A stretch of 64,000 bases of DNA from contig NC_089783.1 of assembly GCF_040412425.1 (NCBI RefSeq), positions 44,651,625 to 44,715,624 on the forward strand, written 5' to 3'. The notes under the pieces are model-generated. The model saw only the letters and a program-made list of their open reading frames with translations. It was not told where the DNA came from and did no database searches. Positions 13,008 through 25,110 of the stretch are shown one piece after another (position 1 is the stretch's first letter; the number at the start of each line of letters is the position of its first letter). This stretch comes from Macrobrachium rosenbergii (Eukaryota; Arthropoda; Malacostraca; Decapoda; Palaemonidae). The position numbers and the translations under genes are program-made.

Positions 13008-13275
13008 TTATAATAATCGTTCACCATCATAGCGATTATTATCGTCATAATTCCCAGGTTGTAGTGAATGAATTTGTCCCAGTGAAAAGAAATTGACTGC
13101 TACATTAGGCCTTTAAAATTCTGTCCCAACCTCCCCACTATAGCTGTTAAAATAATCGTTCATCATAACAGATTACTGGCCTGAATAACAAAATTCCAGG
13201 GTTGTATTGAAAGGATATGTTCAAATGAAAAGGAACTAACTGCAAAATTATGTCCCCGCCTCCTCACACGTCTGA
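13008..13275. repeat. Tandem duplication of about 135 bp
   Basis: Two diverged units, roughly 13008-13140 and 13148-13275. They share ATAATCGTTCA-CATCAT, TTCCAGGTTGTA-TGAA, GTGAAAAG-AA-T-ACTGC and CCCC-CCTCC-CAC in the same order. Confidence 0.6.
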
Positions 13276-13448
13276 ACACAAGAGCAACAGAGCGCGTTGT
13301 TGCAACAGTGGAAATTCGGCAACAATTTGCCATATTCCGAGAAGGACCACGTCAAGTATTTATCACGTAACTGTTCCAGGGTGGATTAACCTAGCTTGCT
13401 TCACAGGTCAATCAACAGAGAGCAGCGTGACACTGAAAAGCTGTGTCT

Positions 13449-13450
<2 letters not shown>

Positions 13451-13524
<74 letters not shown>
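13451..13524. repeat. (GA)n microsatellite, about 36 units
   Basis: Pure GA array. Confidence 0.97.
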
Positions 13525-13526
<2 letters not shown>

Positions 13527-13825
13527 AAGCAAAAAATTCTCTGTAAAATCGAAAATCCCATAATATCCGAGACATGAGATGGGGTTAAATAGATAAGGGA
13601 CAGCGCTGTCAATCCGGCCCTTTGAAATAAAAAAGGAAAAGAGAGTCAAGAGTTATATAGAGCACTTTCACAATTCGGACAAGGTGCTGCTCCACTTTCG
13701 CGCCCTTATTATTTTTCTGATTTCCGGAGCAAATAACGCTGAACACAGAAGGAGAATGATTTACAAAATAGCAATAGGAAAGTGTTACTGTAAAGATGCT
13801 AGGCACTCTGGTACTCAAGTTAATT

Positions 13826-13921
13826 AAGTTAAAAGTTAAAACTAAAGTCCTGGGCCTCTGTAGACTAATAGGGCAAGCGCTGATCTCCCGTTTCTTAGGC
13901 CGACAGCCAGTGGGGGACAGG
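13826..13921 (+). repeat. Short dispersed repeat D, copy 1
   Basis: Contains AAGTCCTGGGCCTCTGTAGA, then TAGGGCAAGCGCTGATCTCC. The same order of words is at 25.04 kb on + and at 31.97 kb on the - strand. Confidence 0.7.
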
Positions 13922-14039
13922 TCCAAATAACATAAATCTAATTCAGATTCCCTACAGTCAGATCCAAGGATCTTGTGAAAGAAAAGAAAAGAAATAAAAA
14001 GAAAGGAGAAAAGAAAAAGTTTCATGGGGGAAATATTTT

Positions 14040-14979
14040 AAATGGATTTGGTCAACGGGTGGGCAAGATAACCTGCCTGCTTCAATGTCTTCTTCACAGA
14101 CTGTAAAAATCTTTTCAGTAGTTATAACTTTCACATGAAAATCTTATAAAATAAAAAAAAAAACACCCACAGAGGAGGAAATATGAAAAACTGATGCTAC
14201 TACATGACTCAATGCTATCAATCATAAAACCATCCTTTCACATACAACAATCTACTGTAGAACTGCCTACTGCTGATTTCTGACCTTTTTCCGAACATGT
14301 CACCCACGACGCCGGTACATCTTTCGTCAGTCGACAAGATCTCTGAAAAATAATTAGTTTGATATTAATAATAGCTTTTGAGCAAGAAAATTTTGAAAAA
14401 CAAAAGCAATTACTTTTGAAGGTGCTCCCGACCTTCGGAGAGACACCACGGAATAACAATATCAACCACAGTAAAATATAAACAATGCCTCAATGACATT
14501 TACAATAACGAAATAACTGTTGCTTGGCCATAGTCACTGATTAATTTTAGGGATATAACGGTAATATCGTAAGGAGTTATATAATCTGAAGAAATTATAA
14601 GGAAGTCCTACAGCCCTTTGTAACAATAACGACGATTAGATTCAAACACATGAAGTGTTCCATTCAAGACGCAGAATTGACGTTAGTACTTGAAACTAAT
14701 ATGAAAAACTCTTATACGTTTCACTACCATGTTGCAGAAAAAAATGAAAAAAATATTGTAGCCCAACAAGGAAGAAAAAGATCGATGATTGAGGGAAAGA
14801 AAGCGGGTCTGTTTTAGGATGGGAAGCCAAACATCTGTAAAAATATGTTTCATCAAAATATTTCCTTGGAAAGGTGTTTCTGGTCTCTCATTTTTATCTG
14901 TTGTTTATCAGTTCCGCTATCTGTAATTCAGTAAACATCATTCTCAACTTCGACTTGATTTTGAGAATCTAGAATAAGA

Positions 14980-14980
<1 letters not shown>
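14040..14980. other. Intronic, nothing specific seen
   Basis: AT-rich, no credible open frame and no recognised repeat. Confidence 0.4.

Positions 14981-14983
<3 letters not shown>

Positions 14984-15063
<80 letters not shown>
14984..15063. repeat. (TA)n microsatellite, about 40 units
   Basis: Pure TA array. Confidence 0.97.
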
Positions 15064-15065
<2 letters not shown>

Positions 15066-15353
15066 ACCGACCGTTGCAAAGACGCCAAATACTTCCGGTA
15101 AGGAACAAAGAAGCCAGCGGAGCCTAAATGCCACAATTTCTCGAAACGGCTCAATCCTCTCTACTGTACGTGCAACAGCACAGCCCTACTTGTAATGACC
15201 TAACTGAGCACGCAGCGTATTCAAACGTAATCGCTTCAGGCATGGGAATCACACCGTTCGCTGGTCGCGGCAACGCCACAAAAGACGGCACAGCAGGAAA
15301 GACCCAAAATTTCTTGGCCCACATTACAGGGAAGAAGAAAAGCAGAGCCATCG

Positions 15354-15354
<1 letters not shown>

Positions 15355-15411
<57 letters not shown>
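15355..15411. repeat. (TG)n microsatellite, about 28 units
   Basis: Pure TG array. Frames reading VCVCVC or THTHTH across it are artefacts. Confidence 0.97.
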
Positions 15412-15799
15412 CTTTTCTCCCACGGCATCGGGTTCACATGCTGTCACTCGAACACAGACTGCAGCTGAATCTAACTCGATTTGCTGCGGTCGAGCTCACC
15501 CACGGTATGAATTTTGATGCTTCTTAGCAGGGGACACATCGAAATATTGGCGAGAGAGAATGACGCGCGCGAAAGGACAGCCGGAAAGAACGTATCAATT
15601 GCAAAAAGGAGGAGAGACGACCTGATATACAGGGCTGAATTGTGGATTAAATGGTTCTCCACTGAAGCCTTTTAGCAAGGACGAAGTAAACCTATGAATA
15701 AACCAATGGGACGTGATGGTAAGAAAACCTTTATCAAAAAGAAAACGCACACGAATCGCACAACAGTGTTCCCAATGACCGCAGCCGTTTCATTTCACA

Positions 15800-15976
15800 C
15801 TGCTGTAGACTTAATAATATGGAAACGTAAATTGTGGCGGTATAAGGTAACCGTTTCTTTTTATTAATGCAGCCACAAAAGTTTTTAAACTGCTTTAGAC
15901 TTAATTATAATGAAACGTAAATTTTGGCGGTAAAAATGTAACCGTTTCTTTTTATTACTGCAGCTACAAAAGTCCA
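15800..15976. repeat. Tandem duplication, about 90 bp x2
   Basis: Units 15800-15882 and 15890-15976 share ACTGCT-TAGACTTAAT, GAAACGTAAATT-TGGCGGTA and GTAACCGTTTCTTTTTATTA, with about 10 percent differences. Confidence 0.85.
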
Positions 15977-15979
15977 GAA

Positions 15980-17780
15980 TAAAGACCTGGAAAAAGACCT
16001 TGCAATGTACTCTTAAAACTATCAAAATCAAATTAATAGCTTCTTGATGAATGGTGTCATCAGTAAAAGATGCTATCCGGATAAAACCAGTCTCAACGCT
16101 ACTACTACTATTTTCTTCGCAACTACGTGACATGATCTCAGACGAGAAGCGACGCTGATCCAGCTACACTTTAAGTAGGCCGTGCGCCGACGTTCAGAAT
16201 TTTCACAGGAAACCTTTTCCCCTTTCAGATTTACATTTTGAAACGTCTGACCACCTGAGAGAACACGAGGAGAGAAAAGGGCATTATTCAAAAACTCAAA
16301 TTAGGAAGAGCGAAAAAAAGAGAGCAATTTTCTCTCGATTTAACTAGGTTTCTCTGCTCCGCCTCATCGTGGTCAACGTTGACACCCAGCAAATAACGTT
16401 AACATCAAAATAGAAATAAGAAAGAAGTATCTTTCTGTTTAAGGTTTTTCATGCACAGTGAAACACAAAATTTGACGGTTCAGCTACTTTAAAATATCGG
16501 TCTAACTCTAAACATACTGCCATTACAATTCCAACGTTTTCTGTTTTTTTTTTTTTACTTTAACAGAAAATGGGATTTGCTCTGTCAAAAACTGTATCAT
16601 TTATGTGAACTGTGCCTGTTGTCTCATATTTAGATTTCGATTACGGAACATTTATGCTCTCAAAAGTTTCGGTCAGCATAGAATCTGTTCATTTTACTGG
16701 ATTTTCCCTCTCCTATAATTCATGTTTTAGCTTAATTGAACGAGGGGATTACAGGCATAACTAATTCATTTCACTTAAAATAAAAAAAATTAATCCTGTA
16801 ATAAATAAATTAATTTTGAATAAATTTTTTGTTCGTTTGTTTTACATAACAAAATATAAAAAAACAAAGTTTGTGTTCAACGAGCAGGGACATCATTGGC
16901 TCAGTTATCATCAGACTAATAATACTTCTTAAGCTCAAGAACTGTGAAACTAGATTTCTTTAGAGTATGTAAATAAATTATTAATGCTATTTTCTTTTCA
17001 TTACTTAAATTAATAAACGCTACTTATTAAAGAAATCAAATTCTTATCAACTTGCTTGGTTCAATATGAAACACCAGTTTATGCTTTTCGGCCTACGCTC
17101 AATTATCACATGTTTTCAAGCTTATTAAAATAAATGTTCGTTAATTTGCCAAAGCTTCAAGTAATAACGGGTGTAACTGGGCCTACTAGTTATCCTATAA
17201 TTCACAATTTGCATTAGTAATATCAAAATCAATTTGTGCTGGAGCGCTTAAATTGAAAATCAAGCAATTTTAACGAGAATCATAGTATTTCGTCCACTGA
17301 CTCCTTGTTTTTCGAGCTCATTGAAGCAACTTTTTTTTTTTTAAGCAAAAATTCAAACATCCACGAAGAGTCTTTCTACCACATAGTTTTGGGGTTACTG
17401 CACAAACACTTAAATCGCCGTCTTACTTTTGAAAATTACCGTACTTTTGTAAATTATCATACTTTCTGAAAACTATCACACTTTTGGAAATCATCATACT
17501 TTGTCACTAAGGCTTTGCGCGCTGTTGCCATACCTGTGATGTCGTATAAAGAGCCACAGCTAATGGGTTAAAAGAGGCTCGAAGACATTACAGGAAAAAG
17601 TTATGTGGCTATAGCGAGAGGATAATGTTCCTCCTGCCATTCTCTCGTAATAGGTCATGAGGCCTAAGGAAGGAGGTTTGTATAAGATTGGCCGCAGTGT
17701 TAGTATTCTCTCTACGATGAGGTTCACGCAATGGTCCGTGTTTATGCGAGTGTACACAAACACACACAGTGGCAGACAGA
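15980..17780. other. Intronic, nothing specific seen
   Basis: AT-rich, with a few homopolymer T runs (16542-16556, 17331-17342). No coding signal on either strand. Confidence 0.4.
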
Positions 17781-17809
17781 TACACACACAAACACACACG
17801 CACACATAT

Positions 17810-18034
<225 letters not shown>

Positions 18035-18204
18035 TCATGGTTTAACCATTTACAATGACAACCATGGCACTTGAGACGGTATATCTCAAGAATAAGTAAA
18101 ATACCTGATCGCTGCTTGAAAAGCTTTAGTTGAAATGGTAGCTTTAACTGCAGTCCAAAATGTTTTCTCATGAAAAGCTTAAGTATTATTTCTTTAAGCT
18201 ATGT

Positions 18205-18443
18205 AAGATTATCTACAGCAGGTCAGGTCGACAATGCTACCTCATTCTGATTAGCGAACCCGGTTTCATTTCCCGCTACCGCACATCATAATTTCTTCAT
18301 ATTTCTTGAACTTCGATCTTAAGGCTTTGTAGTGACAAGCGCATCCAAAAAAACCGCGAAGAATTCGAGAAAATTAAGAGGGCATTGTGGCTATTACAAT
18401 TACATATGTATCTGGTAAAAAGTAACTAGTAGATTCTACACAT
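18205..18443 (+). mobile_element. tRNA-like SINE family B, copy 1
   Basis: Matches the element at 47.03-47.25 kb through CAGGTCG-CAA-G, TTTCCCGCTACCG, GTAGTGACAAGCG, GAAGAATTCGAGAA, GTGGCTATTACAATTACATA and AGTAGATTCTACACA. It runs into a TA array at its 3' end. The B-box position reads GGTTTCATTTCC and is degraded relative to the 47 kb copy. Confidence 0.8.
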
Positions 18444-18474
18444 ATATATATATATATATATATATTGCTGAAAA

Positions 18475-18515
<41 letters not shown>

Positions 18516-18576
18516 GTATTTTTCAAGCTCAAGCTCTAACAAACCATTCCTCTGCCTCACACTTTGCTGTTACGCT

Positions 18577-18664
<88 letters not shown>
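18444..18664. repeat. (TA)n arrays between SINE B and a Helitron end
   Basis: Three TA arrays (18444-18467, 18485-18508, 18579-18664) are separated by short unique spacers. The last abuts the TAGCTGACG terminus of the Helitron remnant. Confidence 0.93.
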
Positions 18665-18665
<1 letters not shown>

Positions 18666-19680
18666 TAGCTGACGTACCCGGCGTTTCACGTTAAAAACTC
18701 AAAGCGTAGAACACACCCAGACCGTAGAATACACCCAAAGCACAAAACACATCCAAAACGCAGAACACACCCGGATATTTATTTATCCCAACCTTCTATT
18801 AGACAGGAAAAGGAATCAAATATGTCTGTGGCGTAATATCAAAGAATTTTTATTTAGGTTTTTAAAAATATAAATACAGTATACAAATTATAAAGTAAAA
18901 TCTTTCACAAATGCACTATAATACTACTTTAACACAAAACTTGACTGTAAACATTTTTAGTTTCACCATCAGGGGCAAGCACAAATAAATTCTTGGGTGA
19001 ACCCACCCTTAAGCAAGCAGCATGAAGTTGTCCATGGGAAAAACATGACGATCTCAAACCCACTCCAAAATGCTTAACAGACTATCCCTGTGCCCTGCTG
19101 ATCGTGATCAAGAACGCAAGTCTCACTGGAAATTGCAATCGCTTAAAGTTAAAAGGGAGATCCGTCGGAATGAGTGGCATCTGTGGGATGAAAACTGTTT
19201 CACTGTCTCCCTTTCTAACTACATTGCCAAACATTTTTGACATCTTATATTTCACCCCTTCTCACCCCTTTCCTGTCGGGGTTGAACTTGGACATAAAGG
19301 GCTTTGGGAGTGTCACTATTCCTCTCCGCGACCTCGAAAACTATGGATTAGACACTAATATCTGTCGTTTTCGGTTATTTTTACATGTCACCCCTTTCCC
19401 AACCCCACCCACTTTGGTGCCAGTGATGTCTTACGCCCAGATAGTAAGTCATATCTATACTTAAATAAGGTGTGATAAACCCGTAAAGTTTATTTAGTTA
19501 CTAAGCCTACGGGCAGAACCAGCCGTGTTTTAGGGAAGCCCTTCCCACCCCCAACCCTTTTTGGTGCCCTTTAGCGCTAGTGATGTCTTACGCCCACATT
19601 ATTCTTTTCCAGATAGTAAGTCATATGTACAGTATACCAAGTTTGGTTGAAACTGCTCATGCGTTTCAGAGTTATGTTGA

Positions 19681-19690
<10 letters not shown>
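18665..19690 (-). mobile_element. Helitron-like element remnant
   Basis: Runs from TAGCTGACGTACCCGGCG at 18665, a terminus type common to Helitron-like elements in arthropods, to a TTGGTTGAAACTG...GAGTTATGTTGAACACACA end near 19690. The helicase C-terminus is on the - strand (see 18929..19272). A partial internal duplication repeats GATGTCTTACGCCCA and GATAGTAAGTCATAT at 19425-19453 and 19583-19627. Both ends sit against microsatellites, TA on the left and CA/TA on the right. Exact ends are inferred from family resemblance. Confidence 0.6.
18929..19272 (-). pseudogene. Helitron helicase C-terminal fragment, interrupted
   Basis: Read on the - strand from about 19272, the frame contains VFIPQMPLIPTDLPF, then NFKRLQFPVRLAFLITISRA. 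It then has a TAG stop (19082-19084) where Helitron helicases have a Gln in AQGQS, then CFSHGQLHAACLRVGSPKN and LFVLAPDGETKNVYS, ending in TAA at 18929. This is the C-terminal end of the Pif1-like superfamily 1 helicase of the Rep/helicase protein. The N-terminal Rep nuclease and the Walker motifs are absent. The copy is dead. A + strand frame of 84 codons across it is antisense noise. Confidence 0.85.
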
Positions 19691-19945
<255 letters not shown>

Positions 19946-20125
19946 ATTACTGACGAAAAAATAGAAAGCACCAGTGATACCAAAGTCTCTTGGTGTTAAT
20001 TAATTTCCTCGCCTGTTGCTCTTCGGTATTTCAATAAACGAACTGAAAAACCGACATAAAAGAATAAACTCACGCAATAACAGCCAAAAATCTGATCTGC
20101 TTCTTTTTTTTGTTTTTCCTTCCAG

Positions 20126-20342
20126 CGGTCGGATAGCAACAGAAACTTGCAACAGATCCTGCGGTCGTTTCCCCTAGTGGTGGGAGGCCCTTCGCCGTCG
20201 GATCGCGTCCTTCCCCTCAGCTGGAGCAGCCTAGAAGAAGCAACACTGGCACAGCAGGGCCGCGGGACCGGAGTGTCGTCCAACCTTTCCAAAGGCGCCA
20301 CATTAACTCAGTTAACTCTTGAAGAACCGAGGCCAAAGAGAG
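20126..20342 (+). CDS. CNMa: CNMamide-type neuropeptide prohormone, coding exon 2
   Basis: Encodes residues 88-159 plus the first base of codon 160. The acceptor is TTTTTCCTTCCAG ending at 20125, and the donor is AGAG followed by GTGAGG at 20343, phase 1. Residues 88-155 are a spacer propeptide starting RSDSNRNLQQILRSF and rich in Ser, Leu and Pro. Residues 156-159 are Arg-Pro-Lys-Arg, the convertase site that releases the mature hormone. The phase-1 G joins with TT of the next exon to give Val160, the first residue of the hormone. GC-rich codons contrast with the intron on both sides. It has no ATG of its own, as expected of an internal exon. Confidence 0.88.
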
Positions 20343-20344
20343 GT

Positions 20345-21385
20345 GAGGGGGCAATGCATGGTTCTGTCTCATTTAGTGATGCTTCTCTTAGGTTTAGTGA
20401 TGTTTCTCTTCACTTGGTTTTGAGCTTCGGTCCTTCAGTTCAACGTAGGCATTTCACTAGTTACAGCTTTCCCATTCGTATGTCCTTCTTCGTCTGGTGA
20501 ATGGTCTTGTCTAGGAATCCCTATTTTCATCACTTTTTTTTTTTAGTGTTTTCCTGTTTCTTCTTCTTCCTTCTATATCCATACCCTGGCGCATCTCCCT
20601 TTCCTTTCCGGCACTCCATCGTTCTGCTTTTTTCCCCTTTTTCTAATTACTGTGGCATCATTAATTTCTGCTTCCTTCTGCTCCCGTCTCGCTCTCAAGT
20701 ATTTTCCATTTTTTACTAATAATTCATTCCAACATTTTGCCCTCGACAGTTTTAGCACAGAAACTATTTATTTCCAAAAGTCTTGAGTTATTTACTGGTA
20801 CTGGACACGTCTCTAATTTATGAGCTATCAAATGTCAATAAATAACTTTAGATGTATCGTATCTAAAGCTTGGTGAAGATTTACCATTTTAAGTGAACTG
20901 AAATGAAACACAAAACAATTGGTTGATGACAAACTATGCACAAAAGAAGAAACATCATAATGACATCGCAGCAACTCGTAAAACAGAAGATCATGACCGT
21001 ATTGGAAATACATAGAAAAAAAAAAAAAAAAGCAAAGTCCTCCGCGGGGGGTAGAGAAGATGAAAGAGATTTAAAATTAGGAACCAGATTGCCTCTAATT
21101 ATCCGGAACCATAGGGAACCCCAATCACACTAATAACAGCGTCATTGAAATATATAGCACTTCATTTCTGTACTCTCGCAATTAGCATCTTGGGACGATT
21201 TAATGCCCTATTGATTTCCCTGGACTTATTCTAAGTTGTACCTCTCGGTTTGTTCTGTTATTTACCTCGAAATGGAACGTTTTCCATGCCTGCCATTTCT
21301 AATGACCTACTGTCTTAAAAGTACTGGAATACACTTTTAAACATAACTCTAGTGCATATTTTCCACGGAAAATCGTTCTATTCTT
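20345..21385. other. Intronic, nothing specific seen
   Basis: The first 400 bases are pyrimidine-rich (CTTCTTCTTCC runs around 20560). An A-run lies at 21017-21031. There is no gene signal. Confidence 0.4.
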
Positions 21386-21388
21386 TAC

Positions 21389-21812
21389 TTTTTAGCTTTC
21401 TGTAAAAGAAAACTATTGTGCCGGCTTTGTCTGTCCATCCGCAATTTTTTCTGTCCGCAGTTTTTCTGTCCGCCCTCAGATCTTAAAAACTACTAAGGCT
21501 ACAGGGCTGCAAATTGGTATGTTGATCATCCACCCTCCAATCATCAAACATACCAGATTGCAGCCCTCTAGCCTCAGTAGTTTTTAATTTTATTTAAGGT
21601 TAAAATTAGCCATAATCGTGCTTCTGGCAACGTTATAGGACAGGCCATCACCGGGCCGTGGTTAAAGTTTCATGGGTCGTGGCTCATACAGCATTTTACC
21701 GTGACCACCGAAAGATAGATCTATTTTCGGTGGCCTTGATTATACGCTGTAGCGACTGTACAGAAAACTCGATTGCACCGAAGAAACTTCGGCGCATTTT
21801 TTACTTGTTTAT
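21389..21812 (+). mobile_element. Hairpin-bearing dispersed repeat H, copy 2
   Basis: Shares with the 50.9 kb copy GTGCCGGCTTTGTCTGTCCA, GATCATCCACCCTCCA, AGCCATAATCGTGCTTCTGG, CCGTGGTTA, CTGTACAGAAAACTCGATT and GAAGAAACTTCG. The inverted repeat at about 21487-21583 pairs AAAACTACTAAGGCTACAGG with a CCTCTAGCCTCAGTAGTTTT-type arm. Confidence 0.88.
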
Positions 21813-22076
21813 TTACTCTTTCATTGGGAAAAGCCTTCTTCTGCAGGCGAGGCTAAATGTGCAGCTAACGCAAGAAAAAATAAATAATAATTCGGTCTCA
21901 TTTTCTTACATTTTCTTATTAACATCACCAGTTCTGCTCAAAGATGCACCACGACACCTAATCAACAAGTTTGAGATCATCAACACTTGGGAAAAAGGAA
22001 CGTCTGAATTTGTGATTTTTTTATAATTTTTATCAAATACATTCGTGTCTATCTGGACATATTTTAATCCATTTTA

Positions 22077-22618
22077 TTTCGTTTTATATTTAATAATCTC
22101 CTAAGATTCATAAATTATCCCTTTTTTTTTTTTTTGCCTTGAGTTCCTGATTTTGTTCCATTTTCTACCATTTTTCGTTTTATATTTAATAATCTCCTAA
22201 TTTTCATATATTACCCTTTTTTTTGCCTTGAGTTCCTGATTTTGTTTCATTGTCTACAATTTTTCGTTTTATATTTAATAATCTCCTAATTTTCATGAAT
22301 TACACTTTTTTTTACCTTGAGTTCCTGATTTTGTTCCATTCTCTATCATTTTTCGTTTTATATTTAATAATCCCTAATTTTCATAAATTATCCCTTTTTT
22401 GCCTGAGTTCCTGATTTTGTTCCATTGTCTATCATTTTTCGTTTTATATTTAATAATCTCCTAATTTTCATAAATTACCCTTTTTTGCCTTGAGTTCCTG
22501 ATTTTGTTCCATTGTCTACCATTTTTTATTTTATATTTAATAATCTCCTAATTTTCATAAATTACCCTTTTTTTTGCCTTGAGTTCCTGATTTTGTTTCA
22601 TTACCTACCATTTTTCCT
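22077..22618. repeat. Minisatellite, about 90-bp unit x6
   Basis: Units start near 22077, 22172, 22262, 22353, 22438 and 22528. Each has TTTATATTTAATAATC, TCATAAATTA, a T run, then GCCTTGAGTTCCTGATTTTG and a TTCATT or TCCATTGTCTA word. The T run varies in length and accounts for most size differences. Confidence 0.93.
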
Positions 22619-23043
22619 CATTTATTTTTTAAAGAGTTAAATTTTATTTACTTTTTTGTCCTTATATTTCTTTTTCGTTAATTTATTTTCTTTCGTTTAC
22701 AGACACAAAAACAATTCCACCGACGACAAAACGGTTTTGCATAAACTGGCTGAAGTTTTGTCCATTCAGATAAATCATTTCCGTGGTTAACACAATGTTA
22801 TTGACCAAAAGTGCAAACAAACTGGAAGAGAGAGTCAGCCTTTCTACCTGAGATCTCTGAGGACACCATCTGATACCTTTCTGGTTACCATGTCGATAAA
22901 AAAAAGAATAGACTCATTTCTTTCAAAATTCATCGTTTGTATGCTGTTTACATTAAGCTGAATAAGAATCTGTTCATGCCTACATCCGTCCATTAAACCG
23001 ATGATCATGAATTGCTTCGAAATCTGTATTTGCAAACTCCTAC

Positions 23044-23308
23044 CTTAATATCTTGAAGTTGTTAGTCTGTATGCCAAAGTCTGGAGGTAGATGGCAGCAC
23101 CAGCGATCTGATCTTCTTTCGACTGTCATGTATAACTTCACAACTTCGGGAGACCCATAATACCTCGCGGAGAGATAAAAAGCGTTCCTCCCACCTCCCA
23201 AAGAAATACAATCTTTTTCATGAAAGTTGATGTACTGCAAATAATGTTTACATGATGAGAGCCATGGATGACACTCACAGGACAAGAGAATTTGTTTTGA
23301 AAATGTAA
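23044..23308 (-). CDS. Candidate exon of an unrecognised antisense gene (exon C)
   Basis: On the - strand an acceptor ATATTTCAG is followed from 23308 by an open frame to AAG|GTAGGA at 23044, with the stop lying just inside the donor. The predicted piece has six cysteines. Its words include LSCECHPWLSSCKHYL, FHEKDCISLGGGRNAF and RWCCHLPPDFGIQ. Its phase (enters after one base) matches the donor of the exon proposed at 23405..23579 across a 96-bp intron. I do not recognise the family. It could be a fragment of a secreted Cys-rich protein or a pseudogene. It lies inside CNMa intron 2 on the opposite strand. Confidence 0.3.
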
Positions 23309-23404
23309 CTGAAATATATCGCCTTATTTCTAATGCATTTTTTCAAAGACCTTCCTGTCCATTTCAGAAAATTCCCCTTGTCAAGAGATAGAAGGATATG
23401 ACAC

Positions 23405-23579
23405 CTTCACAGATGTTGGTGAATGTCTGATTCATGGACAGGGATGGGATAGGGTGAATGTAGTACAATAAAAAATAAAGTTTTTCACTTTTAGAGCCGT
23501 CCTTCATTTTAACTTTAAGAACTTCATAATGAAGATCAAGAACAGTGTTAGAAACCAAAGGTTTCCGGCTATATATCAT
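23405..23579 (-). CDS. Candidate exon of an unrecognised antisense gene (exon B)
   Basis: The acceptor AAAGCTCAG is followed by ATGATATATAGC at 23579. The open frame runs to GAAG|GTGTCA at 23405 in phase 1. Text includes LDLHYEVLKVKMKDGSKSEK and one N-glycosylation sequon (NQT). The family is not recognised. Support comes only from the open frame and the phase match with the next exon. Confidence 0.28.
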
Positions 23580-23896
23580 CTGAGCTTTTATTATTACTTG
23601 ATCTAAATTATCTGTGAGAAGTAGAACAATGAAACCATACCTATATCCACTTAAATGGCTGCATCACTAAAATCCAATATACTGAAAAATACTCCACTGA
23701 ATCTTGAACTTATTGAGCTCATTTGAGACTCAATTACGAAGAGCTAAAAATTTCAAAAAAATGCACAGAGAACTCTAACTATACCTGAAAATGTATTCAA
23801 CAAATGAACCCGAGTTGAGTGAGGTGACATATGTGAATACCTTGTACGACCTCACGCACTGTAAATAGTTCCATTTACCAAATGGTAACCTTTACA

Positions 23897-24150
23897 TTAT
23901 ACGGCCCTTTTGAACCCCACTGAAATCTTTGTAAAAGTAAGTTCCTGTGTTTGTTCTTTGTGACAATCCACATCAGTCCTCACAAAAGTTTGATTAAATT
24001 CCAGTGTAGCATTTGTCACTTTATCTATAAAAGCATCACCATCAGAATTTAATGACAGACTAAGTTCTAGGATGTTTTGGTCCCAGGGGCATTTTCCCGA
24101 GATGTAACCGAGTACCGGGACCTTTTCCTGATAAAAGCGGGACGCCATAC
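23897..24150 (-). CDS. Candidate exon of an unrecognised antisense gene (exon A)
   Basis: After TTTTCTAG the frame from 24150 reads MASRFYQEKVPVLGYISGK and continues through two sequons (NAT, NQT) and two cysteines to a stop at 23897. Its donor is not settled. It is on the same strand as the two candidate exons below and 0.3 kb upstream of them. A further - strand frame at 24242..24547 (starting MRYFGPYDMSYSVINRKAFA) may belong to the same unit. The function is unknown. Confidence 0.25.
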
Positions 24151-24221
24151 CTAGAAAACTAACAACAGAATTTCCTTAAAAATAATCTCATTGTGTTTCC
24201 CACACCCAAATACAAATTAAT

Positions 24222-24252
24222 CTAACCTAACCTAACCCAACCTAACCTAACC
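24222..24252. repeat. Interstitial telomere-like tract (CCTAA)n
   Basis: Six consecutive CCTAA-type units, one with a CCCAA variant. This is the complement of TTAGG, the arthropod telomere repeat. It is 31 bases long. Confidence 0.85.
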
Positions 24253-24559
24253 AGGGACATAGCAAAAATACCAGGGCTGGTGCAATACTAGCAAACATCT
24301 CAGGAATTTGTGTCCCCGGGGTTTTATGACAGCTTAACATAAAAATCCTGTAAAACTTGGAACCATTTTTGTTCCTTTGGCAGATATGTGACCAGCAGTA
24401 GAAAATTCTGACAATTATTTGAGGTCTATTAGGTCTGTGACTCCTTTCCACCAAATACAGTTTAAAAGGACTACAAGAATTAGCAAAGGCAAAAGCCTTT
24501 CTGTTAATGACACTATATGACATGTCATATGGGCCAAAATACCGCAACTTTGTGAACAG

Positions 24560-25035
24560 AAAGAAATTTGGTAAAATCTATTTGCTATTTTCTGTCGACA
24601 AATTCTAACTAGGTAATAACCTGAAGCATCACCTGTTATGCAAAAAATCTTGTTAAACTCAAGGAAACTAGTATTGGAAAACCTAACTAGTGTTTTACTG
24701 TAATAAATGCTTTATGTCATTCTTTATCCTTGAACGATGCGAATATCCTCCTTAAATAAGTGGGTCAAGGACTCGGCAATAAGAGAGTAACTATCAATAA
24801 ATCTACGATCACATCGGGGTTACCGAAAGAAACAGTTTTTTTTTTTAATTAAGGTACCATAACGCCTTGCAGGACTTTCATTTAACCTCAAACAATGTGA
24901 AATCCTAATCACATTAAATTTAACCAAGTTAATTCAATGCATATCTACAGAAGTCACAGCTGGATAGTTGTACATTTGGACTAACGTCATGAAGACAGCT
25001 CATCTACTCAGAATGTTCTTCAAAATAATAAAATC
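24560..25035. other. Intronic, nothing specific seen
   Basis: AT-rich, without a credible open frame or recognised repeat. Confidence 0.4.
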
Positions 25036-25036
25036 A

Positions 25037-25110
25037 CATATTAAAGTCCTCCTGCGCCTCTGTAGGGTCATAGGGCATGCGCTGATCTCCTGTCTCATAT
25101 ATACGGACCA
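25037..25110 (+). repeat. Short dispersed repeat D, copy 2
   Basis: AAAGTCCTCCTGCGCCTCTG, then TAGGGCATGCGCTGATCTCC, matching the copy at 13.83 kb. Confidence 0.7.

Noticed and set aside
19104..19464. Frames on + at the Helitron
   Set aside because: They are antisense to a recognisable helicase on the - strand.
20126..20342. A calcitonin-like diuretic hormone (DH31) or CHH precursor
   Set aside because: Considered from the first two exons because the next residue starts with G in the codon. The third exon shows CHFKICNLG, which settles the family as CNMamide.
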